Source of the DNA: Flectobacillus sp.
GTDB lineage: Bacteria > Bacteroidota > Bacteroidia > Cytophagales > Spirosomataceae
NCBI GenBank assembly: GCA_023255485.1
Contig: JALRIJ010000001.1
Location: forward strand, 1-40,446
Direction of reading: 5' to 3'
DNA length: 40,446 nucleotides
Part shown: positions 1 through 8,104 of the stretch, piece after piece
Layout: each line of letters opens with the position of its first letter
How positions within the stretch are numbered: position 1 is the first letter of the stretch
Position numbers and translations under genes: made by a program
Notes under the pieces: model-generated
Told to the model about the DNA's origin: nothing
Seen by the model: only the letters and a program-made list of their open reading frames with translations
Databases searched by the model: none

Positions 1-1
1 A

Positions 2-382
2 AATTCGTGGGCTTTGTTTGCCTTTATTTTCTTCTTGTTTTTGTTTGCAGGAAAGCTATTACTGGGAAATTTAACCCTGCTTAAAGACGATTTGACGATT
101 TACCAAAAACGGAATCAGCTAGAAAAAGATAAGGTTAAAAAAGTAAAAGAATGGGAGGAGGAAATCGGAAAGCATAAAGGAGAAATTGATAAATTTAGAA
201 AAGAAAAATACGAGATTTTACCTGTGTTGACGAAAGCAATTGCCGAACGAACTCGTCATCATGCACAACGAGATATGCTCATTAAAATTTTTGAAAGTGA
301 GTACTCCTTAGCGGTTAAGTATCGGAGTAGGCTAGGAGCAAAGGATTTAGAAATGTTGCAGGTAATAAAAGGAGAGGAGTAG
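2..382 (+). CDS. Partial membrane-anchored coiled-coil protein (5' end outside window)
   Basis: The reading frame is open to the left edge, so the true start lies upstream. The visible 127 codons begin NSWALFAFIFF, a hydrophobic helix of about 20 residues. A highly charged Lys/Glu-rich segment follows that should form a coiled coil. The frame stops 21 nt before the next gene on the same strand, so the two are probably co-transcribed. The helix start (NSWAL) resembles the last membrane helix of that neighbour (NSPWAL), also followed by a charged helical stretch, which hints at paralogy. I recognise no family. Being a real gene is likely; its function is unknown. Confidence 0.6.
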   Translation, partial: NSWALFAFIFFLFLFAGKLLLGNLTLLKDDLTIYQKRNQLEKDKVKKVKEWEEEIGKHKGEIDKFRKEKYEILPVLTKAIAERTRHHAQRDMLIKIFESEYSLAVKYRSRLGAKDLEMLQVIKGEE

Positions 383-403
383 TCAATACTGTCATTAAGT
401 TTT

Positions 404-1801
404 ATGGAAAATCAAGAAAAAAAACATACTGAATTTAACGATTTCCAACACGGTTATACAAGTGGTTTGGAAGACGTTAAAAAAGAAAACTACGAAGGTT
501 ATGTTCGTAGTCAGGTAAAATTTGAATGGCTTGGACGTTTACTTGACGAAAAGAAAGGGGAACTTTCGGAAGTGAAAAACCTCATTGAATGGGTGAAAGG
601 GCAACAAAAATCATCGTTTGATGCCCTTCAAACACGTTTAGGAAACTTTGAAATTGCTCAAAAAAATAAGCAACGGCTTGACGAGCAAGTGGCCGATTTT
701 CAAGAAAAAATTACGTATCTGAACGAAAAACGGAAAACTACTGCTCAGAAGTATTCACTTCTGGCAGGAATCATCTATTTCTTTGCGGGTATTGCCTTTG
801 TGGCTGGCGATTTAATCATTTCACATGAAATTGTAGCGTATGCCTTGAATATTCGTAACGATGTAGAATCGTGGTCATTTGCCGTAGGATTAGCCATGAT
901 TTCAGTCTTGTTAAAACCTGCTTACGAACGCTTGATCGAAAGCCCTTATGCTGAAAATCCAAGTCCTCGTTCTAAAAAAGTATATGCTTGGTTTAAAGGA
1001 ACAATGGTACTGTTTGCTACCTTGACCTTATTCATTTTGGGCTGGTTCCGTTATGAAGCCTACAAAACGGAAAAAATGAAAGAGGCAATTAATAAGTCGA
1101 TTAAGAATATTCAGAACGAAGCTTTTGATCCGCTTAATCCGACTGCTCCTCAATCGCCACAAGTGACCCAGCAAATTGATGCTAAATTGAAAACCTTCGA
1201 CGGACTTACGCTTGATTTGGTTAATAGCCCTTGGGCTTTGGCTTCTTTTGTGTTATCGGGTATTTTGTTTGCCCTTGCTGGAGCGGTGTGTTTAGGGATT
1301 TCGTTTCCGATTTTGCAAGCATATTGGTCTCGCTGGGTGCAGATTGACCCACGTATTAAGCGATATGCCAAAGCAAAAAGTAAATTAACGCCTGCTTTAG
1401 AAGAAGCAGAAAAGGCATTTTCTGACCAGTTAACACAGAAAACAGTCTTGGAAAATGAAATAAAGTTATTACCTCCTTTGACCGATTTAGAAGAGCAAAA
1501 ACACTATCTACTAAAAGAAATTGAAGCGATTCAAGAAGAAATGTTACTTGCTGAAACCGATGCCAGAACAAAGGCATTTAAGGACGGATATAGCAAAGGA
1601 GAAGTAGTGAAAAATGTGATGGAAAAAGACGAGCTTAATCAGTTTGTACGAGATACTTATTTTACAAGTTCGTCCTTAGCTGCTAAAGCAAACGGCTCTT
1701 CTGCGGATAAATCCATATCAAGTAAACGCCCGCCTTTACGCCCTTATCAACAGCTTCGGAAATTAATTTCTGAGGATTTTGAAGGGGGGAAAGAAGTATA
1801 A
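404..1801 (+). CDS. Four-helix membrane protein with coiled coils, unknown function
   Basis: This 465-residue protein starts at ATG (MENQEKK). It has a charged N-terminal region with a long coiled coil (about 45-115). Hydrophobic segments follow near 117-139, 158-172, 198-216 and 277-303. A second coiled coil spans about 330-390, and the tail is Ser/Lys/Arg-rich. There is no signal peptide, so it is probably an inner-membrane protein with cytoplasmic helical arms. No enzyme motif is visible. It follows a similar coiled-coil membrane gene by 21 nt and ends inside a perfect bidirectional terminator. The layout could suit a scaffold or mechanosensing role, but nothing in the sequence proves either. 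Confidence 0.65.
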   Translation: MENQEKKHTEFNDFQHGYTSGLEDVKKENYEGYVRSQVKFEWLGRLLDEKKGELSEVKNLIEWVKGQQKSSFDALQTRLGNFEIAQKNKQRLDEQVADFQEKITYLNEKRKTTAQKYSLLAGIIYFFAGIAFVAGDLIISHEIVAYALNIRNDVESWSFAVGLAMISVLLKPAYERLIESPYAENPSPRSKKVYAWFKGTMVLFATLTLFILGWFRYEAYKTEKMKEAINKSIKNIQNEAFDPLNPTAPQSPQVTQQIDAKLKTFDGLTLDLVNSPWALASFVLSGILFALAGAVCLGISFPILQAYWSRWVQIDPRIKRYAKAKSKLTPALEEAEKAFSDQLTQKTVLENEIKLLPPLTDLEEQKHYLLKEIEAIQEEMLLAETDARTKAFKDGYSKGEVVKNVMEKDELNQFVRDTYFTSSSLAAKANGSSADKSISSKRPPLRPYQQLRKLISEDFEGGKEV

Positions 1802-1846
1802 ATTGTCCCCCTGAAAGTGGTCAACGACCCTGTCAGGGGGACAATT
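1801..1846. terminator. Bidirectional intrinsic terminator
   Basis: A perfect 14-bp inverted repeat (1801-1814 with 1833-1846) has a run of five C opposite five G and A/T-rich ends. Its loop contains a small secondary hairpin (GGTC/GACC). It lies between the convergent genes ending at 1801 and 1857 and overlaps the last base of the first stop codon. Confidence 0.85.
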
Positions 1847-1856
1847 TACTATAGTT

Positions 1857-2603
1857 CTATTCCTTAACAAAGTTATTTACATTAATCCAAGAAGATTTTT
1901 TTAGAAAATGTTTCTCGTAAAAAGGTTGATAGCTAAGTTCGGCTTTTAAACCAGAGGCATTTACCGTCAAGCAAGCCGATATAGGGCGAATCTGTATAGC
2001 TCCATAAGCTGTTATGAGGGTTTGAGTATCGTCTTCAGAGATACTCTGTACAATATGAAATACTTTTACATTAATCACCCAGTCTTTATTGGTGCTAGTA
2101 TATACTAAAGTATCTTTTTTATTTTTATCTGATGACGCTGGAAGACAGGTAATACGATTATCAACTTTTTGAGTCTTAATTTTAGCGTTAAATTTTAAGA
2201 CTAAATCTTGTTTTTTATCCACTATAAATGGAAGCGTAATCTCCAAGGTATTGGGGCTATTAGTCTTTCTTATTTCAACACCAAGTGAATCGAATATCAT
2301 TTTGTCTCCCTCCAGAATGGATTTACTATATGCATCTAAATCATTAATTAATTGTTGTTTAGCCTTTTCCATCGCTTTCAGTAGCTGACAGTATTTATCT
2401 TCATTAGCACAACTATCAGTAGTGTTTTTTAAGTTTTTCAAAGGACGATAACTCTGAATATTGAAAGCTTGAGGATTATTCCTTAATACGTTTATGTTAC
2501 TGTTACTACCTGTTTTTGTTAAAACTCTATCAACGGTAGTGGGAGATTTAGCATGGCTACACGTAGCTAGTAAAAATAGCAGCATAATAGGCGTTTTTTT
2601 CAT
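1857..2603 (-). CDS. Secreted hypothetical protein
   Basis: This 248-residue protein begins MKKTPIMLLFLLATCSHA, a typical signal peptide probably cut after SHA. A lipoprotein cut at the Cys of LATC is less likely because Thr precedes the Cys. The mature part has four further Cys residues (two in CANEDKYC, one in ITCLP, one in SACL), which could form two disulfides in the periplasm. The C-terminal half is predicted beta-rich. I recognise no family. It lies 65 nt downstream of a LysE-type exporter on the same strand and may share its transcript, although a functional link is not obvious. Confidence 0.6.
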   Translation of the reverse strand: MKKTPIMLLFLLATCSHAKSPTTVDRVLTKTGSNSNINVLRNNPQAFNIQSYRPLKNLKNTTDSCANEDKYCQLLKAMEKAKQQLINDLDAYSKSILEGDKMIFDSLGVEIRKTNSPNTLEITLPFIVDKKQDLVLKFNAKIKTQKVDNRITCLPASSDKNKKDTLVYTSTNKDWVINVKVFHIVQSISEDDTQTLITAYGAIQIRPISACLTVNASGLKAELSYQPFYEKHFLKKSSWINVNNFVKE

Positions 2604-2668
2604 AGTAATATTTAGTTAAATTAACGAAAATAGTATTAATACTGATGCAGGTTTAGATGCAGGAGTTT

Positions 2669-3307
2669 TCATCTCCTCTCACTAAACGCTACTTTTATCC
2701 CTAGTCCAATCAAAGCTGTACCACAAAGCTTATGTAAGTAGCTAGAAAATCGGGGATTTTGGTTTAATTTGGCGAAGAAGGCTGCTGAAAAACTAACCAA
2801 GATAAAAGACCAAATCGTTGCTGTGGTAATAAAGGTTGTACCTAGAGCTAAAAAAGGAAGTACCGAATCTTGCTTGGAAGAATCAATAAATTGAGGAAGA
2901 AAAGCGATGAAAAAAAGCGCAACTTTCGGGTTTAGTACATTCGTCAAAATCCCATCTCTATAAATTTTCCAGTAATTGACTATTTGTTTTGTCTCCTTCG
3001 TCTGCGAAGTAGCTAACTGAGATTTGTCGGTTAGCATTTGATAGCCCATATAAAGTAAGTACACTGCCCCGACGTACTTGATGACATTGAAAAGGATAAT
3101 CGACTTCGCTATGATAATAGAAAGTCCGAACGCCGCCAAAAGCGTATGAATTACGCTGCCTGTACTGATTCCTAAGGTCGAAATAATACCTGCTTTTTTC
3201 CCTTGTCCAATACTTTTGGTTAAGATAAAAATAGTATCGTTGCCTGGGGTGAGATTCAATAGAATGCCTGTTAGTAAAAACGTCTCAAAGTGAATGATTC
3301 CTTGCAT
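2669..3307 (-). CDS. LysE/RhtB family amino-acid exporter
   Basis: A 212-residue inner-membrane protein with about six hydrophobic helices. The N-terminal motif LLNLTPGNDTIFIL is the hallmark of the LysE/RhtB (threonine/homoserine-lactone efflux) family, and VGAVYLLYMGYQML and NPKVALFF also match it. The family exports amino acids or related small molecules by proton exchange; the substrate cannot be read from sequence. I chose the ATG at 3305-3307 (MQGIIHFE) because the family starts about 15 residues before the LTPG motif. An ATG-type start at 3343 would add 12 polar residues. Confidence 0.85.
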   Translation of the reverse strand: MQGIIHFETFLLTGILLNLTPGNDTIFILTKSIGQGKKAGIISTLGISTGSVIHTLLAAFGLSIIIAKSIILFNVIKYVGAVYLLYMGYQMLTDKSQLATSQTKETKQIVNYWKIYRDGILTNVLNPKVALFFIAFLPQFIDSSKQDSVLPFLALGTTFITTATIWSFILVSFSAAFFAKLNQNPRFSSYLHKLCGTALIGLGIKVAFSERR

Positions 3308-3352
3308 CGTAGTCGGGGATAATTGTTTTTCTTCTTTAAGCAAACTACCTAT

Positions 3353-3387
3353 TTTACCCTAAAATTCCAACTTATTTTTAGGGTAAA
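3353..3387. terminator. Hairpin, probable terminator of a decayed minus-strand gene
   Basis: A perfect 12-bp inverted repeat (3353-3364 with 3376-3387, core ACCCT/AGGGT flanked by A/T) has an 11-nt loop. It overlaps the stop codon (3378-3380) of a short open frame on the minus strand and sits between that frame and the LysE-type gene. This is the position expected for that lost gene's terminator. Confidence 0.55.
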
Positions 3388-3542
3388 CATTTTCCTAATT
3401 CTTTTAGAAATTCAATATGTAAGGTTGGATGTGCCATAATCCAGCGGTAAATCATTTTGTCAGAAGCCTTTTTTGAAAATGCGTGACAATTGGTTTTTAA
3501 AATTAATATGTAGATAATTTTTGGGTAACGAATTGCTCTCTG
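3378..3542 (-). pseudogene. 3' remnant of an unidentified gene
   Basis: On the minus strand a 54-codon frame with no usable 5' start ends in a protein-like tail (KMIYRWIMAHPTLHIEF, then LKELGKCLP and stop). It runs straight into a terminator-like hairpin. The composition looks coding, and the next in-frame stop upstream (3543-3545) cuts it off. The simplest reading is the end of a truncated gene. A 25-residue small protein starting at the internal Met is the alternative. I cannot name the family. Confidence 0.35.
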
Positions 3543-3596
3543 TTAATTAAGGATTTATACTTAATTAAACCCAATTTAATAACGAAATAGTGATTA

Positions 3597-3638
3597 ATGT
3601 TAACAAATTATCTCCAATGTTAAGTAGATGTTAACAAA
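3597..3638 (+). promoter_or_regulatory. Repeated ATGTTAACAAA boxes, candidate operator
   Basis: The 11-mer ATGTTAACAAA occurs twice (3597-3607 and 3628-3638), 31 bp apart, which is about three helical turns. A related half-copy, AATGTTAAG, lies between them (3616-3624). GTTAAC is itself palindromic. The boxes lie 60-100 bp upstream of the TonB-receptor -7 element. That spacing suits an activator or repressor, but A/T-rich DNA produces such repeats easily. Confidence 0.35.
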
Positions 3639-3698
3639 ATGGAAGTATTGTTAATACTCTGTTCACTTTATGGGAATGATTAGATAATATTCGGATAA

Positions 3699-3706
3699 TA
3701 CCTTTG
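3699..3706 (+). promoter_or_regulatory. Bacteroidota -7 promoter element (TACCTTTG)
   Basis: TACCTTTG fits the TAnnTTTG consensus exactly and lies 41 nt before the ATG of the TonB-receptor gene. No clear TTTG box is found about 20 nt upstream, so the promoter may need an activator. Confidence 0.5.
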
Positions 3707-3746
3707 CAAAGTCAAGTTTAGAGACAGTTTATCAAAGAATAACACT

Positions 3747-6563
3747 ATGCAACGCAATTATCTATTCAGTATTTTATTTCTTCTCCTTACTTCATTTGTG
3801 AGCTTCTCGCAAACAGGTAGTATTCAAGGTACCTTGGTGGATGCCAAAACAAATGAGCCAATGTTAGGAACGGCGGTTCGTATTAAAGGCCTTCAAATCG
3901 GTACACAAACAGATGTATCAGGTAACTTTATTCTTGCAAGAGTTCCAGCGGGTGTACATACGCTTGTATTCAGTTTTGTAGGTTATACTTCAAAAGAAAT
4001 TCCGAATGTTCGAGTAGAAGCTGGTAAAACCTCCATCGTTAGCACAAGTATTCAAGAAGCCAATACGACCTTAGATGCTGTTGTGGTGAAAGGATACAAA
4101 AACAAAGGAACAGAAGTCTCTGTTATTACGGAGGTTAAAAAAGTAGAGCAGATTGCGGTGGGTATTTCTTCGCAACAAATTCAAAAAACACAAGATCGTG
4201 ATGCTTCGGCAGTGGTTCGTCGTGTTCCAGGTGTTTCTATTCAAGACGATCGTTTTGTGATTGTTCGTGGTTTAAATGAACGTTACAATACAGTAATGTT
4301 AAACGATGCCATTACTCCTTCTACAGAAGTAGATACAAAAGCATTCTCTTTCGATTTGATTCCTTCCTCAGCGATTGACCGTATGTTAATTTTCAAATAA
4401 GGCTCAGCCGATCTTCCTGGTGAGTTTGGTAGAGGTGTAATTAAAATTTACACAAAAACGATTCCTGATGCCAACTCGTTTACTGCTGGTTTTTCAGTAG
4501 GATATAGAGATAATACAACCTTCCAATCAGCTACTAATTATAAAGGAAGTTCAACAGATATGTTGGGTTTTGATAATGGTAATCGTTCGTTACCAGCTGG
4601 AATTCCTTCTACAAGCACCATTCTTTCTGGAGCGAATACAAGTGCTGTCGTGAATGCTTTTAAGGCAATGCCTACCTACTATAGCTTAAGTAACTTATCG
4701 GTTTTACCAGATTTTAGAGCAAATCTTGGACTTAACCGTCGTTTTACTGTTGGCGGAATTGAAATTGCGACTATCAACTCAGTCAATTATAGTTTCACAC
4801 ATCAACGCACCCCTAACATAGAATTCTATCGTTATGCGTTCAATGCCGATGCAGCTACTAACAAAAGTGAGAAAGAGTTTGCTTATACTGATAATGGATA
4901 CAGCGAAAATGTTCGTGTAGGTGCAATGTCTAACTGGGCATTTATCTTGAGTCCAGCTCATAAAATAGAATTCCGTAATCTATTTAACCAATTAGGTTCT
5001 AAAGAAACGGTATTAAGAACAGGTTATAACAATAACAACGTCGAATTGAAAAACTATTCAATGACTTACGAACAGAAAAGTATTTATTCTGGTCAATTGA
5101 GTGGTACACATGAGTTGGCTGAACGTTCAAAGTTAACTTGGACAACAGGTTATGGTTATACGAATCGTCAAGAACCTGATAACCGTCGTTTTACATCAAG
5201 CCGTACCTTGGGTTCAACGGATGCCTTTGTGATTAATGTTCAGCAATCGCAAAGTCCAACTTTACAGCAAGCAGCTCGTTTTTATTCGTCATTAACTGAA
5301 AATGTAATCTCTGGTAAAATTGACTTTGAACAAAAACTAGGTAAAGCGGATGCAGAAGATGCTGAATTAATCAAGCTACGTGCAGGAACTTATTTAGAGA
5401 AGAAAGATCGTAGTTTTGCTGCTCGTTGGTTTGGTATTGTAAATGCAAATAACGTAGGAGAAGCAATTTTGACGGCAGCTCCAGAGGCATTTTTTGATGT
5501 ATCTAACTTGTCTCCAACGGGGTTATTTTATAACGAAGGAACAGGCTATGAAGATTCATACAAAGCTCGTAATGAGTTATATGCAGGTTATGTAAACGCT
5601 TTTGTACCATTTACGAAGAAATTCAATGCCTCATTTGGTTTGAGAACGGAAAGTAACCGCCAGCAATTAGTAACGTTAAAGCGTGGTAGTGGTGAGCGAT
5701 TAAGTGTAGATAGACCTTTAGTAAGTTGGTTACCTTCAGCTACGTTGTCATACAAGTTGAACGAAAAAAATCAGATTCGTGCCGCTTATAGCCAGACTGT
5801 TAACCGTCCAGAGTTTAGAGAATTAGCACCTTTCCCTTATTATGACTTTAACTATGATGTTACAAGAGTGGGTAATGCTGACTTAAAAACGGCTTCTATC
5901 GCTAATTATGACTTACGTTATGAGTTTTACCCTTCAGAAAGCGAAATTATCTCGATTTCAGGTTTCTATAAACAATTCACTAATCCGATTGAAGCAAGAA
6001 TCTTAAATGCAGGTTCAGGGATTGCTTTTGGAGTTGGAAATGCTGAGTCAGCATTTAGCCGTGGAATTGAATTGGAAATGCGTAAATCGTTGAAAGGACT
6101 TACAAACATGAAAGCAATTGATAATTTAACCTTATTGTTGAATGCTTCTATTATTGACTCTGACGTAAAAACAGGCTTCTCTGGACAATCATCAGACAGT
6201 CGATTCTTACAAGGACAGTCTCCTTATTTGATTAACGCTGGATTATATTACAATGACGCTGATCGTGACTTCTCTGTTAATATTTTGTATAACGTAGTAG
6301 GACAACGTATTTTCTTGGTAGGTGATGGCGTAGTATTCCCGACCGTGTATGAATTGCCACGTAACGTGATTGATTTGAATTTAACAAAAGCAATTGGTTC
6401 GCATTTAGAATTGAAAGTAGGTATTCAAGATTTGTTAAATCAACCATTCCGTTTCTATAATGATACGAATAACGATAAGTCAATTGATACAAATGTGGAT
6501 GATCTTTTCAGAACATACAAACGTGGAACATCATCTACCATCGGTATTAACTACAAATTCTAA
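3747..6563 (+). pseudogene. TonB-dependent receptor interrupted by an in-frame TAA
   Basis: One frame of 938 codons encodes a complete TonB-dependent outer-membrane receptor except for a TAA at codon 218 (4398-4400). Before it are a signal peptide (to about residue 21), a CarboxypepD_reg-like domain (GSIQGTLVDAKTNEPMLG) and most of the plug (VPGVSIQDDRFVIVRGL, FDLIPSSAIDRM). After it the plug continues (GSADLPGEFGRGVIKIYTK), and the beta-barrel runs to a terminal Phe (GINYKF). Related receptors usually have Ser at the stop position (FKSG), so TCA to TAA would be a single change. An internal ATG at 4560 would yield a barrel without its plug. No SusD-like gene follows; a lipoprotein gene does. 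The stop may be a real nonsense mutation, a recoding site or a sequencing error. Confidence 0.85.
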
Positions 6564-6585
6564 TAGCATAAAATGATTTTACGGT

Positions 6586-6615
6586 GTATTTCTGGAAGTT
6601 TCCTTCTAGAAATAC
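6586..6615 (+). other. Intergenic hairpin between receptor and lipoprotein genes
   Basis: A 13-bp stem (6586-6598 with 6603-6615, one G-U pair) closes on a TTTC tetraloop. It lies in the 71-nt gap before the lipoprotein ATG. No T-run follows, so it is more likely an mRNA-stabilising or attenuating hairpin than a terminator. Confidence 0.6.
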
Positions 6616-6634
6616 CCATAACAATAACATTAAA

Positions 6635-7957
6635 ATGAAGACATTACATAAACTATTCATTCTTTCAGCATTAACATTCGGTACGGTTGCTTGCGGAAAA
6701 TTAGAAAATGATTTTCAAGAACCTACTCCAGTTTCTAGCCGTGAATCGGTCGTAATTAGTGGATCAATTTCTCAAAATACGACTTGGACTGCGGATAAAA
6801 AATATTTGTTAAGTGGTTTTGTATATGTAGAAGCAGGTGCAACACTTACGATTCAGCCAGGAACAATTATTAAAGGAGATTTACCTACAAAAGGCTCGTT
6901 AATCATCAAGCCTGGTGCAAAAATTATTGCAGAAGGTACAGCAGACAAACCAATTATTTTCACCTCTAACCAAGCAGTAGGAAACCGCAAAGCAGGTGAC
7001 TGGGGCGGATTGGTGATTTTGGGTAAAGCAAAAGTAAACAAGACCCCAATTACGATTGAAGGCGAAAATACCACCACTTTTGGAGGAGATAACGATGCTG
7101 ATAACTCTGGAATTTTAAAATACGTACGCATTGAATTTGCTGGTGTAGCCTTTGAGACAGATAAAGAAATCAATGGATTGACCTTAGGAGCAGTAGGTTC
7201 GGGAACTAAAATTGATTACGTGCAAATTTCTTATTCAGGTGATGATGCCTTCGAGTGGTTTGGTGGAGCAGTAAATGCAAAACACTTAATTTCATACAGA
7301 ACTCTTGATGATGATTTTGATACGGATAACGGGTTCTCTGGGAAGGTACAATTTGCTGTAGCATTGCGTGACCCATCGGTTGCAGATCAGTGTAGTTGTT
7401 CTGATTCAAATGGTTTTGAGTCTGATAATGACGGTTCTGGATCAACAGCACTACCTCAGACTTCTGCCCAATTTGCAAACGTAAGTTTGTTTATTGCCCC
7501 AGGGACAATCGACAAGAAATATCGTTCAGCTTTTAGAATTAGAAGAAATTCCGCTTTAAGTATTTTCAACGCTGTTGTAAATGGTGCTTATCCTAAAGCA
7601 GGTCTTGAATTGGAGGGTACAGCTTCTCAGTCTAACTTTACTTCGGGTAAGGCTGACTATAAAGGTTTGATATTGACAGGATTGACTACTGCGAGTTTAA
7701 ATGTAAATCAACCATTATTTACAAATGAAGCTCGTAAAAATGTGGTTTCTTGGAATGTTACTGATTTAGGATTTCATTCAAGCTTTAATGCGTTGAATAG
7801 CCCTGTATTTACTCCAACAAAAACTTCAAAAGTATTAACCAATGGAGTTGTATTACCAACTGGATTTGATACTGCTACTTATAATGGTGCTTTTGATGGC
7901 ACAACAGATTGGACTGCTAAGTGGACTAACTTTAATCCGCAAACTACTGAGTATTAA
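6635..7957 (+). CDS. Beta-helix-like surface or periplasmic lipoprotein
   Basis: The start is the ATG at 6635 (MKTLHKLF), because it gives a lipoprotein signal peptide ending TVAC with Cys20. An upstream frame extension has no signal character. The 440-residue product has short beta-strand repeats such as GATLTIQPGTIIKGD, GSLIIKPGAKIIAEG and DWGGLVILGKAKV, typical of a right-handed parallel beta-helix, followed by an Asp/Gly-rich middle. Similar lipoproteins commonly follow TonB-dependent receptors in Bacteroidota and probably help capture or anchor the receptor's ligand; the ligand is unknown. It is likely co-transcribed with the interrupted receptor gene 71 nt upstream, so its expression may suffer polar effects. 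Confidence 0.75.
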   Translation: MKTLHKLFILSALTFGTVACGKLENDFQEPTPVSSRESVVISGSISQNTTWTADKKYLLSGFVYVEAGATLTIQPGTIIKGDLPTKGSLIIKPGAKIIAEGTADKPIIFTSNQAVGNRKAGDWGGLVILGKAKVNKTPITIEGENTTTFGGDNDADNSGILKYVRIEFAGVAFETDKEINGLTLGAVGSGTKIDYVQISYSGDDAFEWFGGAVNAKHLISYRTLDDDFDTDNGFSGKVQFAVALRDPSVADQCSCSDSNGFESDNDGSGSTALPQTSAQFANVSLFIAPGTIDKKYRSAFRIRRNSALSIFNAVVNGAYPKAGLELEGTASQSNFTSGKADYKGLILTGLTTASLNVNQPLFTNEARKNVVSWNVTDLGFHSSFNALNSPVFTPTKTSKVLTNGVVLPTGFDTATYNGAFDGTTDWTAKWTNFNPQTTEY

Positions 7958-7968
7958 TAAAATAAAAG

Positions 7969-7998
7969 CTTCTTCTCTTTCTTCGGGAAGAGAAGAAG
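7969..7998 (+). terminator. Hairpin with TTCG tetraloop after lipoprotein gene
   Basis: A 13-bp stem with one G-U pair (7969-7981 with 7986-7998) closes on C(TTCG)G, the very stable UUCG tetraloop. It begins 12 nt after the stop codon. It lacks a T-run, so it may protect the 3' end or act together with the next hairpin. Confidence 0.6.
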
Positions 7999-8032
7999 AG
8001 TCCGAAAGGATTTTTCATATTGGTGTAGTTAG

Positions 8033-8064
8033 AAAAGGTCAATGGCGCTGCTATTGACCTTTTT
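8033..8064. terminator. Bidirectional intrinsic terminator
   Basis: An 11-bp stem (8033-8043 with 8053-8063, AAAAGGTCAAT/ATTGACCTTTT) is followed by a T-run. It lies between the convergent lipoprotein and SGNH-hydrolase genes. Confidence 0.8.
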
Positions 8065-8104
8065 ACTGTTTTAACGTCATTATCCTTTTAGAAGCTGGGT
8101 CTGG

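Larger units (their letters stand above)
3308..3746. other. Gene-poor interval between LysE-type and TonB-receptor genes
   Basis: From left to right this 439-nt interval holds the short leader of the LysE-type gene, a 12-bp hairpin (3353-3387), the minus-strand gene remnant (3378-3542), an A/T-rich stretch with repeated ATGTTAACAAA boxes (3597-3638) and a promoter-like -7 element (3699-3706). I see no RNA gene in it. Confidence 0.6.

Noticed and set aside
4398-4400. Selenocysteine or pyrrolysine recoding at the receptor stop
   Set aside because: The codon is TAA, while selenocysteine uses TGA and pyrrolysine TAG. No recoding stem-loop is evident.
4560-6563. Separate outer-membrane protein starting at the ATG at 4560
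   Set aside because: The frame is open and homologous to the receptor for another 53 codons upstream, right up to the TAA. A start at 4560 would remove the signal peptide and plug, so it is treated as the downstream part of one interrupted gene.
6853-7173. 106-codon minus-strand frame inside the beta-helix lipoprotein gene
   Set aside because: It is antisense to a gene with clear signal peptide and repeats; the repeated codons keep the opposite frame open.
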